Shown here one piece after another: positions 48,220 to 58,870 of a DNA stretch of 64,000 nt (positions are counted from its first letter, which is position 1; each line of letters opens with the position of its first letter). This DNA comes from Brachionus manjavacas (lineage: Eukaryota > Rotifera > Eurotatoria > Ploima > Brachionidae). The DNA is taken from positions 4,650,001-4,714,000 of the forward strand of contig JAHQIY010000003.1 of NCBI GenBank assembly GCA_019054805.1. The letters run 5' to 3'. A program made the translations under genes and the position numbers. The notes under the pieces are model-generated. The model did no database searches, had not been told where the DNA came from, and saw only the letters and a program-made list of their open reading frames with translations.

Positions 48220-48730
48220 TACAACAAATTCTGAATATAATTCTCCTAATTTTTTTTCCCTAATAATTAAATAAATTCACCAATTATTAAGTTAATTCAA
48301 AAAAAAAATAAGTTAACACTAAATTAAATAGAAATCCACTATTTTTAGCTTACTTACACTTTTTTCTAAAAAATGATAACCAATTTAAGAAAAAGTACCT
48401 AAATTTTGTAATAAAAATAAAGTAATGTTCCACTTTTTGTTTTATCCAAAAAAAAAAAAATCACTTTCATGATTTTCAGCATAAAACTCGATTAAAATAT
48501 TATCTTTTTTCTAACAAACACTCTCTTTTCATAATTTAGGTACATTTTCTCAAATCCGTTATCATTTTTTAATAAAAAGTGTCAATAAATTTAAAATAGT
48601 GAATTTCCACTTAATTTAGTGTTAACTAATTTCTTATGTATAAACTCAATAATTGGGAATTTATTTAATTTTTGGGGAAGAAAATAAAAAATTTGGGGTA
48701 TTTTATTCGAAATTTTGTGTATTCTTTTTT
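48220..48730. other. Sequence unique to the second block
   Basis: This ~500-bp segment interrupts the homology with the first block (34.44-34.56 kb). It contains an imperfect inverted repeat (aaattagtgttaac/gttaacactaaatt-like words near 48315 and 48620, and a TATCATTTTTTA pair), so it may be an inserted foldback element. Confidence 0.4.
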
Positions 48731-48762
48731 AATCGTCCTTTTATAATTATTTTAATTGAAAA

Positions 48763-48841
48763 CTACTTCTCAGCATCGATCTTGTCACAAGTCTATTCAG
48801 AAAAGACTTGAGCTCAATCGACGAGTTCTTCATCAAAGTAG
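48763..48841 (-). ncRNA. Candidate box C/D snoRNA (copy 2)
   Basis: Same 79-nt unit as at 34359 in inverse orientation: stem CTACTT/AAGTAG, box C TGATGA, D' CTGA, box D CTGA. It differs from copy 1 at a few bases between D' and D. Confidence 0.55.
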
Positions 48842-49044
48842 CTGAATCACGAAAATGTACAAAAAATACATACTTCTTTTTATAAGATATTTAAAACTTT
48901 TAATAAAATTCACAAAAAATCAAATAACTTTTATCTGAAAGCATGAGAAAATTTTCAAAAGCTATTTTCATCAACTTTTTTATTTCAAAGCTAAATTGAA
49001 TTTTAAAATTAAATTTAAATCAAAATAAAAAATGCTTAAAAAAT

Positions 49045-49164
49045 GTCTAGGACCATATCACGTTGAATGCACCGGTTCTCGTCCGATCACCGAAGTTAAG
49101 CAACGTCGAGCCCGGTTAGTACTTGGATGGGTGACCGCCTGGGAATACCGGGTGTTCTAGGCTT
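49045..49164 (+). rRNA. 5S rRNA (copy 4)
   Basis: 120 nt, same sequence as copy 2. Its outer flank (49165-49210, ..CAATATTAAGAAGCAATTC..) is shared with 5S copies 6 and 7 and not with copies 1-3. Confidence 0.96.
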
Positions 49165-49759
49165 CTTTTTTTCAATATTAAGAAGCAATTCTTTTTTTTG
49201 GTTACCAATTTTTCGAAGTTTTTTTTATCTTAAATATTATATTCAAAACCTTTTTTTAGATTTGTTGCTTAACTTGATTGATTCAAATTCTTATTAAGTA
49301 AATATATGTTTTAGGTGAATATTGAATACAAGAGGCCTTTATTCGTTTCACAATGGATTCTTTATTTAACAATCTTGTCATTTTTTCTAATTTTTTAATA
49401 TTTACTAATTTAACAAAATCTCTCATTTTCTTAGATATTTTAAATTGGTCTATAATCTCAAAAGTTCAACAAATAAATGTACTCTCATCATATTTTTGAT
49501 TTTCTTTTTAAATTTCTTGTATAATTTTTAGTAAATATAAATTGTCATTTACTTAATATTTATTAAGCAATATTTTTATAACTTGACTTGTTTTAGATTT
49601 TTCCAGTGTTTTTTAATCATATCTTAAATGTCTATGAATCAAATAGATATACTAAACTCTAGCTAATATTTGCTTTTTTAGGTGAAATTAACAGATATGA
49701 TAATACACAATTTTTTTTTCAAAAATTCTTTTTTCATTTGACAAAAAAAATTTCTAAAA
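49165..49759. other. Upstream region of the amidase gene
   Basis: AT-rich. The first ~45 bp is repeat sequence; the rest should contain the amidase promoter. No defined element was recognised. Confidence 0.4.
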
Positions 49760-51439
49760 ATGACTCCATATTTTCTTCTTATTACTACATGGCTTATTTT
49801 GGAAGTTAATTGCTATCCTAGCCGCTTGGACGAGAATTTTAAATTCAGTTCTGCCGAAGTTCAAAGCCTAATACAAAATAAAAAGTGGACATGCAAAGAC
49901 ATACTGAAATATTTTATCGATAGGGCAGTAAAATATGACCCAAAAATCAAGTCCATCATTTCATATAACCCCAAGGCATTCCAGCGTGCGCAACAACTGG
50001 ATAACTTTTATGCAAAAAATGGCAAACTAATTGGTGAAATGCACTGCGTGCCAGTCATAATCAAAGACAACATTGACATCGAAGGCATTCCGACTACAGC
50101 TGGAGTTAAAGCTATGCGAAATATGGTGCCTAACAAAAATGCTTTGGTAATTGAACGTATGAACCAAAAAGGAGCCGTCTATTTAGCCAAGGCAAATATG
50201 GCTCCGCTTGCCGCGGGTATAAAGTTTGCCAGCGAACAAGTTGGTCTTTGCAATAATCCTTTTAATTTGGATCGCACATGTAGTGCATCTAGTTCTGGCT
50301 CAGGTGCCAGTATAGCGGCTGGATTGGCAGTTGTTAGCCTTGGGACAGACACTGGCGGCTCTATCATCGGTCCGGCTAGTTCTATGGCAGTTTGGGGCTA
50401 CAGACCACCGCATAAATTAGAAATTCTAGAAGGAGTGTTTCCACTTGAAGTAAATGCTGACACAGTTGGTCCAATGGCAAAAAATTTAGATGATCTAATT
50501 CTTACTCACTCAGTTTTATACAATCTCACATCTCTTTACACCAATACAGTCCAAAAAACTTTTGATAAAAGTCCACTTAAAGTTCGAATAATTTCTAATT
50601 TTATTAATGGTTTTAAAGCAGAAAAATTTAGTTTAGTTATTCATCCTTTAATAGGTAGTTTGATCAAAGATTCAGTCAGTAGAATGAAAAGCTTAGGTAT
50701 TCAAATTGAGGAAAAAAATCTTACTGAGTCCCAGTTAAAGGAATTTGCAGAAAAATTTAATGATTTAATTAAAAAATATGATCCTTGTATTAGAGGATGT
50801 GTGTCTTATAATTACAACAATTATTTTAGTGATAAGGCTAGATATGAATCTGATGCTCCGATTCGAAATGCAAAACAGTTTTACCAAAGCGATTTGCTGA
50901 GCAGTTTTTGGAAGAATCAAATCAATGAATCTGGTTGGGATGTAAGCAAGTTAGACAATCTTAGCTATACAAAACAATTGTGTGATCAACTTTGCCAAAA
51001 CTCAATCAAAGCTAGAGAACCTTTTAAAGATTTTATTAAAAGAAATATTTTAGATGATAAAGTTGATGCCCTTTTTGTACCTTCATTAACCACGATTGTG
51101 CCAATGCATACCGAGGTAAATACAGGCTTTAAAGAAGGAGAGTTTAATACTTTGTCAATGATTTCGGTTCAAACTGGTTATGGATATATCATAATGCCAT
51201 CTGGATTTACACCCTTGACTACAACTGATCCGGATGGTATTCCATTCGCAATGGCGTTGATTCACCGTCCTGAAAAAGTTGAAAATGCATTCAAAATAGC
51301 AAAGTTATATGAGAAAAAGAAGTCTTTCTACAAGCTACCTAAAACTGTACCACTTTTAAACGGTATCAATAAAATAAGCGAAAAGAACGGACTTTTAACT
51401 GGAATAATTTTTTTCTTATTTTTGTTTTTTAAATTTTGA
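49760..51439 (+). CDS. Secreted amidase-signature enzyme (FAAH / GatA-like fold)
   Basis: 559 residues in one exon. A signal peptide occupies about residues 1-18. The Ser-cisSer-Lys triad of the amidase signature family is visible: Lys102 in PVIIKDN, cis-Ser177 in CSASSSGSG, and nucleophile Ser201 in GTDTGGSI, with the usual 24-residue spacing between the two serines. The canonical GGSSGG loop is altered to SASSSG. The enzyme would hydrolyse an amide (fatty-acid amide, peptide amide or similar) outside the cell or in the secretory path. The hydrophobic last ~16 residues may anchor it. An animal intronless, secreted amidase of this kind could be of bacterial origin, but codon use and introns alone cannot show that. 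Confidence 0.85.
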   Translation: MTPYFLLITTWLILEVNCYPSRLDENFKFSSAEVQSLIQNKKWTCKDILKYFIDRAVKYDPKIKSIISYNPKAFQRAQQLDNFYAKNGKLIGEMHCVPVIIKDNIDIEGIPTTAGVKAMRNMVPNKNALVIERMNQKGAVYLAKANMAPLAAGIKFASEQVGLCNNPFNLDRTCSASSSGSGASIAAGLAVVSLGTDTGGSIIGPASSMAVWGYRPPHKLEILEGVFPLEVNADTVGPMAKNLDDLILTHSVLYNLTSLYTNTVQKTFDKSPLKVRIISNFINGFKAEKFSLVIHPLIGSLIKDSVSRMKSLGIQIEEKNLTESQLKEFAEKFNDLIKKYDPCIRGCVSYNYNNYFSDKARYESDAPIRNAKQFYQSDLLSSFWKNQINESGWDVSKLDNLSYTKQLCDQLCQNSIKAREPFKDFIKRNILDDKVDALFVPSLTTIVPMHTEVNTGFKEGEFNTLSMISVQTGYGYIIMPSGFTPLTTTDPDGIPFAMALIHRPEKVENAFKIAKLYEKKKSFYKLPKTVPLLNGINKISEKNGLLTGIIFFLFLFFKF

Positions 51440-52395
51440 ACAATTATAAACTCTTGATTTTTTAGCTTAAGAAATTTCGGTTATTTCTTTATTAATTTAA
51501 ATTTTGCATTAATTGTTTAAAAAAACGAAACATTTTAACTTATCATGAAAAAATAAAATGAATAAATCTCAATAGAAACAGCTTCAAATAATCTTAGAAA
51601 TGATTTAATTAATTTAGAGTTGACATCATAAAATAGTGTTTGAAAAAAAATAAAATCTGAACAACATTATATTTCAGTGAAAAAACTGTATTAAATATTT
51701 AAAAAATTAGTCTTTTAATGCCAATGATTGTGTGATATTTTTAAATTGCATTAAGCTCATATAAAATTTTATTAATTTTTAGCTCTTAAAATGAAATTTA
51801 AAATCATAATTTTCAACAAATAAAAAAAAAAACTTAAATTTTTTGTCTATAAATGAAGATTTGTTTTTTAGTCTGCGTAATAGGAATGATTTATTGAATA
51901 AAAGTTGGTTTTTAATTCACAATTTCTTCTAACAATGCGTCGACTTTGTAATTCTTAAATTTTATCTCTGTTATTTTGATTGAATTAATATTTGATTAAA
52001 TTTTTTCAATGAAAAGAGTTAACTTAATAAATGAAAAATCATTTTTGATCATTTTTATAACTCTACCACTAAATAAGTAATGAATTTTGATTTTCAAACT
52101 TTTTAAAAGTTTTTCTATATTTTTTTAAAAATTACTTCTCTGTTTCAGTCACAATACAATTCTAAAAAAAAGACTTGCATTCAACTGATACAATCGTCAC
52201 TGAAGTAGTTATAAAACATCTTAATAGATACATACTTTTTAAATTATATTTTGAAAATTTGTGATTGAAATTAAATTGGTTTGAATATTTATTTTATTTA
52301 CCAAGTTTAGAAATTGAATTTTTTGCCATTAACTTGAAATAAAGAAAAGCTAATATTTTGTCTTGATCATTTTAAATTTTTTCAATAAAAATTTA
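51440..52395. other. Spacer; conserved block copy near the end
   Basis: Polyadenylation-like AATAAA at about 51555. The sequence 52130-52395 is a near copy of 59990-60251 and contains the candidate small-RNA block (about 52138-52208, minus). Nothing else is seen. Confidence 0.5.
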
Positions 52396-52486
52396 TGCCC
52401 CAAGTGAGGATCGAACTCACGACCTCCAGATAACTCCAGAAATTCAGATTATGAGACTGACGCGCTACCGACTGCGCTATTGAGGC
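52396..52486 (-). tRNA. tRNA-Met(CAU), intron-containing (copy 4)
   Basis: 91 nt, identical architecture and intron. Its 3'-flank is a direct repeat of that of copy 7. Confidence 0.93.
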
Positions 52487-53794
52487 TTATGCTTAATTCC
52501 TAATTATAAAATTTAAATCAAGTTAGAATTGTGAGGATGGGATTACGAGGTTTGGGAGATATAAAAAACTAAATATATCGCTTTATAACTTTATTTAATA
52601 ATTGTTTTATATTTATAGTGATGAATGAACTCTCACATTCCACGTCAGCTAAAGCCTGGCTCAGAAGAAATAGCAATCCTTCCTGATTTTCTGATATCAA
52701 ATGTTAATTAAAATTTTTTTTTTGAATAAATTTCCAATATAAAATAATTTGATAAAAGATTTAAAAAAAAAGAAGATCAAAATAAACATAAAACTTAGAT
52801 TAAATAAGTTTGAATATGTTTAAATATTTCATTAAAATGTAAAAAAAAACAAAAAAAACATTCAAACATTCAAATAAAATTAATTTTTGCTTCCTTTATT
52901 TAAATATTGCATTAAGTACGTTTTCTATACCAAATCAAATTTTACAAATTCACTAATAAAACGATCAAAATCAAATTTATATTGTTATCCTCTCTAATTT
53001 TGGAAAAAATTTTGACGCATGTTCTTTGGTGTTAATGGTTTATTAAATATACCATGAATAAATGTTCAAAAACGTTTTAAATTCTATGCAGGAAGTCATA
53101 ATTGTTGTTCTCTGAATGTTGGTTTAGTTTTTGTTGCCTATGCCAATTTTAGCTCGATCTGTATCGTTCATTTTTAAAAATCTGAAAAGCTTATTTTTTC
53201 TTGGATTTCTCTCACTATCATAATAATAATAAGAATAAGCTACAGCAAGCAAGCTTGCGGAGACGACCTACTAGGAGGACATCTATGGTAGCCGAAATTG
53301 CGCAGAAAAGATGGAAAAAAACAGACAAATACATTATTTATTTATTTTTTTTTAAGGTCAGTTTTTCTTTAATCTGAAATTGACCTTGATTGATTTCTTT
53401 GTTATCTACAGACTTGTCAATAATACAAACTATTTCTAACCATTTTTTATCAGAGAGCATTTCCAAGTATTAAAAAGATACAGGTACAGCTGATAAGAGT
53501 CTTGAACTTATCATCCGCGTTCTATTTTCTACATCTGTATCTGAATGTATCTTATTATCAGAATCATTTGATGTTTAATTATGCTGCCTTGTATAAAACT
53601 GTGAAAAATAAATTTTTTTTTAAATAATTCAAATAATCTTGAAGCTAAAATATAGAAAAATAACTGGATGCATTTTTTAAAGTTAATTCTAATCGAAAAA
53701 ATTCTAAAATTAAATTCTTTAAAAATTGAATAGCTTTATAAAATTTGGGAATTTTAAAATTAAATTTAAAACCGAATAAAAATGCTTAAAAAAT
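52487..53794. other. Spacer with two LINE 3' ends and an inverted repeat arm
   Basis: At 53218-53290 there is a relative of the (ATT)n-tailed element at 11853. At 53335-53380 an AAATAAATAA-type LINE tail (minus) is followed upstream by possible LINE 3' sequence to about 53545. At 53555-53794 lies the left member of an inverted repeat whose partner is 58630-58870. No gene. Confidence 0.45.
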
Positions 53795-53914
53795 GTCTAG
53801 GACCATATCACGTTGAATGCACCGGTTCTCGTCCGATCACCGAAGTTAAGCAACGTCGAGCCCGGTTAGTACTTGGATGGGTGACCGCCTGGGAATACCG
53901 GGTGTTCTAGGCTT
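53795..53914 (+). rRNA. 5S rRNA (copy 5)
   Basis: 120 nt, same sequence as copy 2. The upstream ~240 bp is the reverse complement of the region beyond 5S copy 7, so this pair forms an inverted repeat of about 360 bp that includes the genes. Confidence 0.96.
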
Positions 53915-54553
53915 CTTTTTAAAAAATAAAAAAATAATTCATATCATTTATGATTTATTCGAAAAGAAATATACACCCTAATTCAATGATAGAATTTAAA
54001 TATTTTTTAACTCTTAGCATTTTATAGACTTTGGTTTAGATTCTTATTAAAAAACATAGAAAAAAAAAGACAAAAAACGTTATTCATAAACACAATTATT
54101 TTTTCAGATATAAATGATTTTTAAATTTTTTTTATTTTATCATTAAATACCTGCCTCTGAAAGTACTACAGCCTTATCAAGGATTATTTATCTTTAGATC
54201 CCTGGTTTTAAATTTAGTTTTAAACCTCCCAAAAAAATCAAATTTTGAGCTTTAAAGTATGAAATTGAGGAATATGAAATTCAGATGTCACTTAAATTTT
54301 AAATTTCTTAAACATAATTTGAATCTAAATTACGAATTTAAAAAAAACAATTGTAGAAGGATAGTTTTTTTAATTAAAAATTTAAGTTATCTGAGCACAG
54401 TAAGTTTTTTTAAACAAAATACCTCCCTTAAATATAAATTAATTCCAAAATTCGCTTGGCATTTAATGTTCAAAAGTTTTTCAAAGGAAAAAAATTTATA
54501 TTTTGATGAACTGATATAATATTTTTATGAAAAAGTTCTTAAGGAAATTTAAA
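53915..54553. other. AT-rich spacer, no gene seen
   Basis: An 86-codon frame (54259-54519) is AT-driven and not convincing. Confidence 0.4.
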
Positions 54554-54595
54554 AAAGCTAAAAGCAATTGTTTCATTTTAACAATTTTCATGCAA

Positions 54596-54686
54596 GCCTC
54601 AATAGCGCAGTCGGTAGCGCGTCAGTCTCATAATCTGAATTTCTGGAGTTATCTGGAGGTCGTGAGTTCGATCCTCACTTGGGGCA
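54596..54686 (+). tRNA. tRNA-Met(CAU), intron-containing (copy 5)
   Basis: 91 nt with the 18-nt intron. The ATAAATTTTTT after the gene is a Pol III terminator. Open frames across it on both strands are artefacts. Confidence 0.93.
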
Positions 54687-54942
54687 TAAATTTTTTGGGA
54701 CATTGTCTTTACAAAATTTAATATAATTTTAAAATGATTATTTTTTATTTTTAAATAAAAAATAATTTCTAAGAAAACACAATATAAAAACATAAAAAAA
54801 ATTACAATTTATTTTTTCGAATTGATACCCAAAAAAGATTTAAAATTTTATAAATAAAATAAAAAAATATAAAAATTATAAAAGAGTAACACAAAAAATT
54901 GGTAACCAAAAAAAAGAATTGCTTCTTAATATTGAAAAAAAG

Positions 54943-55062
54943 AAGCCTAGAACACCCGGTATTCCCAGGCGGTCACCCATCCAAGTACTAACCGGGCTCG
55001 ACGTTGCTTAACTTCGGTGATTGGACGAGAACCGGTGCATTCAACGTGATATGGTCCTAGAC
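54943..55062 (-). rRNA. 5S rRNA (copy 6), one variant base
   Basis: 120 nt. It differs from the other six copies by G to A at RNA position 41 (plus-strand T at 55022), within CGTCCGATC. Otherwise identical. Confidence 0.95.
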
Positions 55063-55264
55063 ATTTTTTAAGCATTTTTATTTGGTTTTAAATTTAATTT
55101 TAAAATTCAATTTAGCTTTGAAATAAAAAAGTTGATGAAAATAGCTTTTGAAAATTTTCTCATGCTTTCAGATAAAAGTTATTTGATTTTTTGTGAATTT
55201 AATTAAAAGTTTTAAATATCTTATAAAAAGAAGTATGTATTTTTTGTACATTTTCGTGATTCAG

Positions 55265-55343
55265 CTACTTTGATGAAGAACTCGTCGATTGAGCTCAAGT
55301 CTTTTCTGAATAGACTTGTGACAAGATCGATGCTGAGAAGTAG
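55265..55343 (+). ncRNA. Candidate box C/D snoRNA (copy 3)
   Basis: 79 nt with the CTACTT/AAGTAG stem and boxes C, D' and D. The internal sequence is that of copy 2. It follows 5S copy 6 at the same distance as in the other blocks. Confidence 0.55.
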
Positions 55344-56109
55344 TTTTCAATTAAAATAATAATGAAATTAATTAAAATTAGTTGTTTTTAGAATCCAAGT
55401 TTGTTCCCCAAATATAATTTAGCTTTGGAATTATTTAATTTTGAAAATCTTCAATTTTAGCAGAAATAAGATTTCAATTTATTCGACCGTATTGCATTTT
55501 GCAGACTTTTATTGTAGAAACAACTTTGAATGTTGCACTATGGTACATTCACAGAACTAATTTCAAACTTTAGAAAGCTATCCATTCCTCTATCATTGTG
55601 TTCTGTTCTTTCTTACTGAACTTGGCAAATCCAATGATTATTTAATTTTATAGAAAAAAATTAATTAATTTTGGCATTAGAATATAAATTAAGAATCTGT
55701 TATTAAATTCAATTTTTCTTTTGGATTCTATTTCTTATTTAAGTAAATGAAATTTTATAAAACAATAACCATTATTTTAATAAAAAAATTCTACGATTCT
55801 TATTTTAATATTGTCTAAAAAACTTAATAATCTTAGAATCCATTTTTTTAATTTAAAAAAAATAATTTGTATAATTTCACATTTTAACCTTTTTTTCTCT
55901 TTTTGAGATATTTAAGAGATTTTGATTTTAGAATTAAAACAAAACAGAAACATTTAATTAACACACAAAAAAGAAACTAAAATAAATAAACAAAACATGG
56001 TTGTTAAAATTTATTCCTTTAAAAAATTTCTTTTAACTAAAATATGATTTAAATAAATACAATGATTGTTTTAAACAATTAATGCTAATTTTAATTTAAA
56101 AAAATATTA
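55344..56109. other. Spacer downstream of the carotenoid oxygenase gene
   Basis: AT-rich; it should hold the 3' UTR of the oxygenase (AATAAA-like signals in minus orientation are weak). No gene. Confidence 0.4.
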
Positions 56110-57684
56110 TTAAATTTTATTGAGCAATTCAAATTTTGTCTTGGGCGCAAAAAATCCATGAAAGGTAAAAGAACTTTTCACATCTTTAGGCAACTCACCG
56201 CGTGCAATCTCTTTCAAATCTTTGGAATCCAGAATTGACAAAAAATCTACTTCATCACATAAAACCATCACTAGCAAAACTCCGTCATCTTCACTAACTG
56301 GATTTAATGACTCGACAAAAATTGGCTCACTTGGCAAGCATGATTTTTTGTTGTACTCATATTTTCTCTCAAACACTTCTCCCGGATTTTGCACATCCAT
56401 TTTTATTATTGAAAACGGAAGCTTGAAATAATTGGCACCGTAGACATATCTGTATTCCTTGCCATTAAATCTGGCATAATTAATTGTCGGCAAATCAAAA
56501 ATAACTTCTTGGTTTAGCTTTTTGGCAATACATTCTATCTCATTTTTTGCTTCATTCATTGGTATAAATATTCTTCTAGCTGTTGACTTGATAGCATCTG
56601 TTCCGAGCAATGTTTCCGAATTCATATTTTCATAAGTAAAGTTTTTGATTTCAAAATATTTAGGGTCATAGGCACAAACATCAGTCACCAGTCCTTTCAC
56701 AGTTCCATCTAATTCAAATACTTCATATGTGTTTATGTGATGAAAAACTACAAGAGGCTCACAAAAAAATTTCTTTTGAACAATTGCTCCATTCTTTCTG
56801 TCAATAACATGGATGCGAGTCGGAAAATTTGGCAATGTTTGAAAAGCCTCCGAAAATGCTTCATTGAACACAATTCCATTTAGGAGACTTGTTATGTCGA
56901 ATTTAATGGACTGCTCCAAAAAGACTATGAAATTTTCTGTCAGACCAAAACTGTGGAAATAAGATAGTCCAAAATAGTGGCTAGAGGGTATTCGCGCAAT
57001 TAACTCAGCTTTTTCGCAAATTGTTTCCTTTTCGTTGTAATTATATTTTATAAAGTCATAATGGGGTGATAGGTTTTTAAAATTCATCCCTAAAGTAATC
57101 CAGCTTCCATCTTCCAGATAGTGCGGATGAGCCATAGTAGTGGTAGCTTGATCCAGATATCTATCTATTTCGACCCTTTTGACCAAATTGAGATTTGATG
57201 GGTTCAGTTCATACATCACGTTTGTTTCAGTCAGAGCAAAAATTTTTTCAGTCCCTTTAAAGAATTTTTTATTATTAAAAATTTCGATTAAAATTTTTAT
57301 ACCATATGGCACTAAATTGATATTAACATTGTCCAAAGTTTTTGGCCAACGAACAACTAGCTCTAGTCTTTCTAAGAATGTTGATAACTTGTCTACTGTT
57401 CCGAAAACCGGATAAAGCCGGGATTCGCTCAGCGATCTTTTGTAAGATTGTGTTTCTAAAAATTTGTTTGAATAAAATATTTTGCCATTCATGATGCGAA
57501 ATTTGTGGACCAGTGCATGACCATCAAACAAGTGATTATAAGTTTTGTCACCATAAGTGTATCGTCCAGGTCCGTTACGAAAAAGGGTTCCATTTACCCA
57601 TTCAGGAATAGTTCCTATGATTTTAGCTTCAGTTAAGGATTGTTCATTTTTTTTTAATGATCGCAAAAATTGGTTCTTATGCAT
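56110..57684 (-). CDS. Carotenoid cleavage oxygenase (BCO/RPE65 family)
   Basis: 524 residues in a single exon, the usual family length. It begins with the family's substrate-channel region (GTLFRNGPGRYTYG...LFDGHALVHKF). Four iron-binding histidines are visible in their expected contexts: HPHYLEDG (about 185), FHSFGLTEN (about 243), FHHINTYE (about 315) and FHGFF near the C-terminus (about 510). The enzyme uses Fe(II) and oxygen to cleave carotenoids or retinoid-like substrates and yields retinal-type products. Which bond it cuts cannot be read. No signal peptide, so probably cytosolic. It is flanked on both sides by RNA-gene cassettes. Confidence 0.9.
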   Translation of the reverse strand: MHKNQFLRSLKKNEQSLTEAKIIGTIPEWVNGTLFRNGPGRYTYGDKTYNHLFDGHALVHKFRIMNGKIFYSNKFLETQSYKRSLSESRLYPVFGTVDKLSTFLERLELVVRWPKTLDNVNINLVPYGIKILIEIFNNKKFFKGTEKIFALTETNVMYELNPSNLNLVKRVEIDRYLDQATTTMAHPHYLEDGSWITLGMNFKNLSPHYDFIKYNYNEKETICEKAELIARIPSSHYFGLSYFHSFGLTENFIVFLEQSIKFDITSLLNGIVFNEAFSEAFQTLPNFPTRIHVIDRKNGAIVQKKFFCEPLVVFHHINTYEVFELDGTVKGLVTDVCAYDPKYFEIKNFTYENMNSETLLGTDAIKSTARRIFIPMNEAKNEIECIAKKLNQEVIFDLPTINYARFNGKEYRYVYGANYFKLPFSIIKMDVQNPGEVFERKYEYNKKSCLPSEPIFVESLNPVSEDDGVLLVMVLCDEVDFLSILDSKDLKEIARGELPKDVKSSFTFHGFFAPKTKFELLNKI

Positions 57685-58120
57685 CCTGGGAGGTCTGTGA
57701 CAATTGAAATTTTACGGCGCTTTTTATTTAGCAAAGTGCCAACAAAAAAGTATCTGAAAATTTTTTATCAAAATGTTATAGTAAAAATTGTCAAAAAAAC
57801 AGCTTTTTATGAATTTGTGTGATGAAATTTCTTTACGTAATTGAATTAATGTACTTTTTCACTTCATTGGCTGTCAAACTGTAAAAGCTATTCAAAATAA
57901 AAATATCTTTATTCATAATTTTTGTTTAAATTGAATAAAATAAGGAAAATCAATAATGATATCACATTTTAAAATTATAAATTTAAAAAATTAAACAAGG
58001 AATTATCTGGCATATGAATTGGATTAAAACAATCCAGATTAATTATTTATATGACTGAGACGGAAATGGAATTTTTTGTTTAAAGAATTTGTAATTGGGT
58101 TAGAGAGCTGAAATTTAATA
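57685..58120. other. Upstream region of the carotenoid oxygenase gene
   Basis: AT-rich, 436 bp to the next cassette; the promoter should lie here. No motif called. Confidence 0.4.
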
Positions 58121-58162
58121 AAAGCTAAAAGCAATTGTTTCATTTTAACAATTTTCATGCAA

Positions 58163-58253
58163 GCCTCAATAGCGCAGTCGGTAGCGCGTCAGTCTCATAA
58201 TCTGAATTTCTGGAGTTATCTGGAGGTCGTGAGTTCGATCCTCACTTGGGGCA
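58163..58253 (+). tRNA. tRNA-Met(CAU), intron-containing (copy 6)
   Basis: 91 nt, same as copy 5. Confidence 0.93.
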
Positions 58254-58509
58254 TAAATTTTTTGGGACATTGTCTTTACAAAATTTAATATAATTTTAAA
58301 ATGATTATTTTTTATTTTTAAATAAAAAATAATTTCTAAGAAAACACAATATAAAAACATAAAAAAAATTACAATTTATTTTTTCGAATTGATACCCAAA
58401 AAAGATTTAAAATTGTATAAATAAAATAAAAAAATATAAAAATTATAAAAGAGTAACACAAAAAATTGGTAACCAAAAAAAAGAATTGCTTCTTAATATT
58501 GAAAAAAAG

Positions 58510-58629
58510 AAGCCTAGAACACCCGGTATTCCCAGGCGGTCACCCATCCAAGTACTAACCGGGCTCGACGTTGCTTAACTTCGGTGATCGGACGAGAACC
58601 GGTGCATTCAACGTGATATGGTCCTAGAC
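58510..58629 (-). rRNA. 5S rRNA (copy 7)
   Basis: 120 nt, consensus sequence (lacks the copy 6 variant). Confidence 0.96.
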
Positions 58630-58870
58630 ATTTTTTAAGCATTTTTATTCGGTTTTAAATTTAATTTTAAAATTCCCAAATTTTATAAAGCTATTCAATT
58701 TTTAAAGAATTTAATTTTAGAATTTTTTCGATTAGAATTAACTTTAAAAAATGCATCCAGTTTTTTTTCTATATTTTAGCTTCAAGATTATTTGAATTAT
58801 TTAAAAAAAAATTTATTTTTCACAGTTTTATACAAGGCAGCATAATTAAACATCAAATGATTCTGATGAT

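Larger units (their letters stand above)
54554..55110. repeat. RNA-gene cassette, recent duplicate A (partner 58121-58677)
   Basis: It contains tRNA-Met (+) and 5S (-) with shared upstream and spacer sequence. It differs from the partner at about three positions over roughly 555 bp by eye. Homology ends abruptly on both sides. Confidence 0.9.
58121..58677. repeat. RNA-gene cassette, recent duplicate B (partner 54554-55110)
   Basis: tRNA-Met (+) and 5S (-) with identical spacer. Beyond 58677 the sequence follows the 53.56-53.79 kb arm (inverted), so the cassette joins two repeat types. Confidence 0.9.

Noticed and set aside
54527-54793. Short ORFs on both strands (repeated at 58166-58360) with an identical 64-residue product
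   Set aside because: They run across the tRNA-Met gene and its spacer. The identity reflects the duplicated cassette, not a protein.
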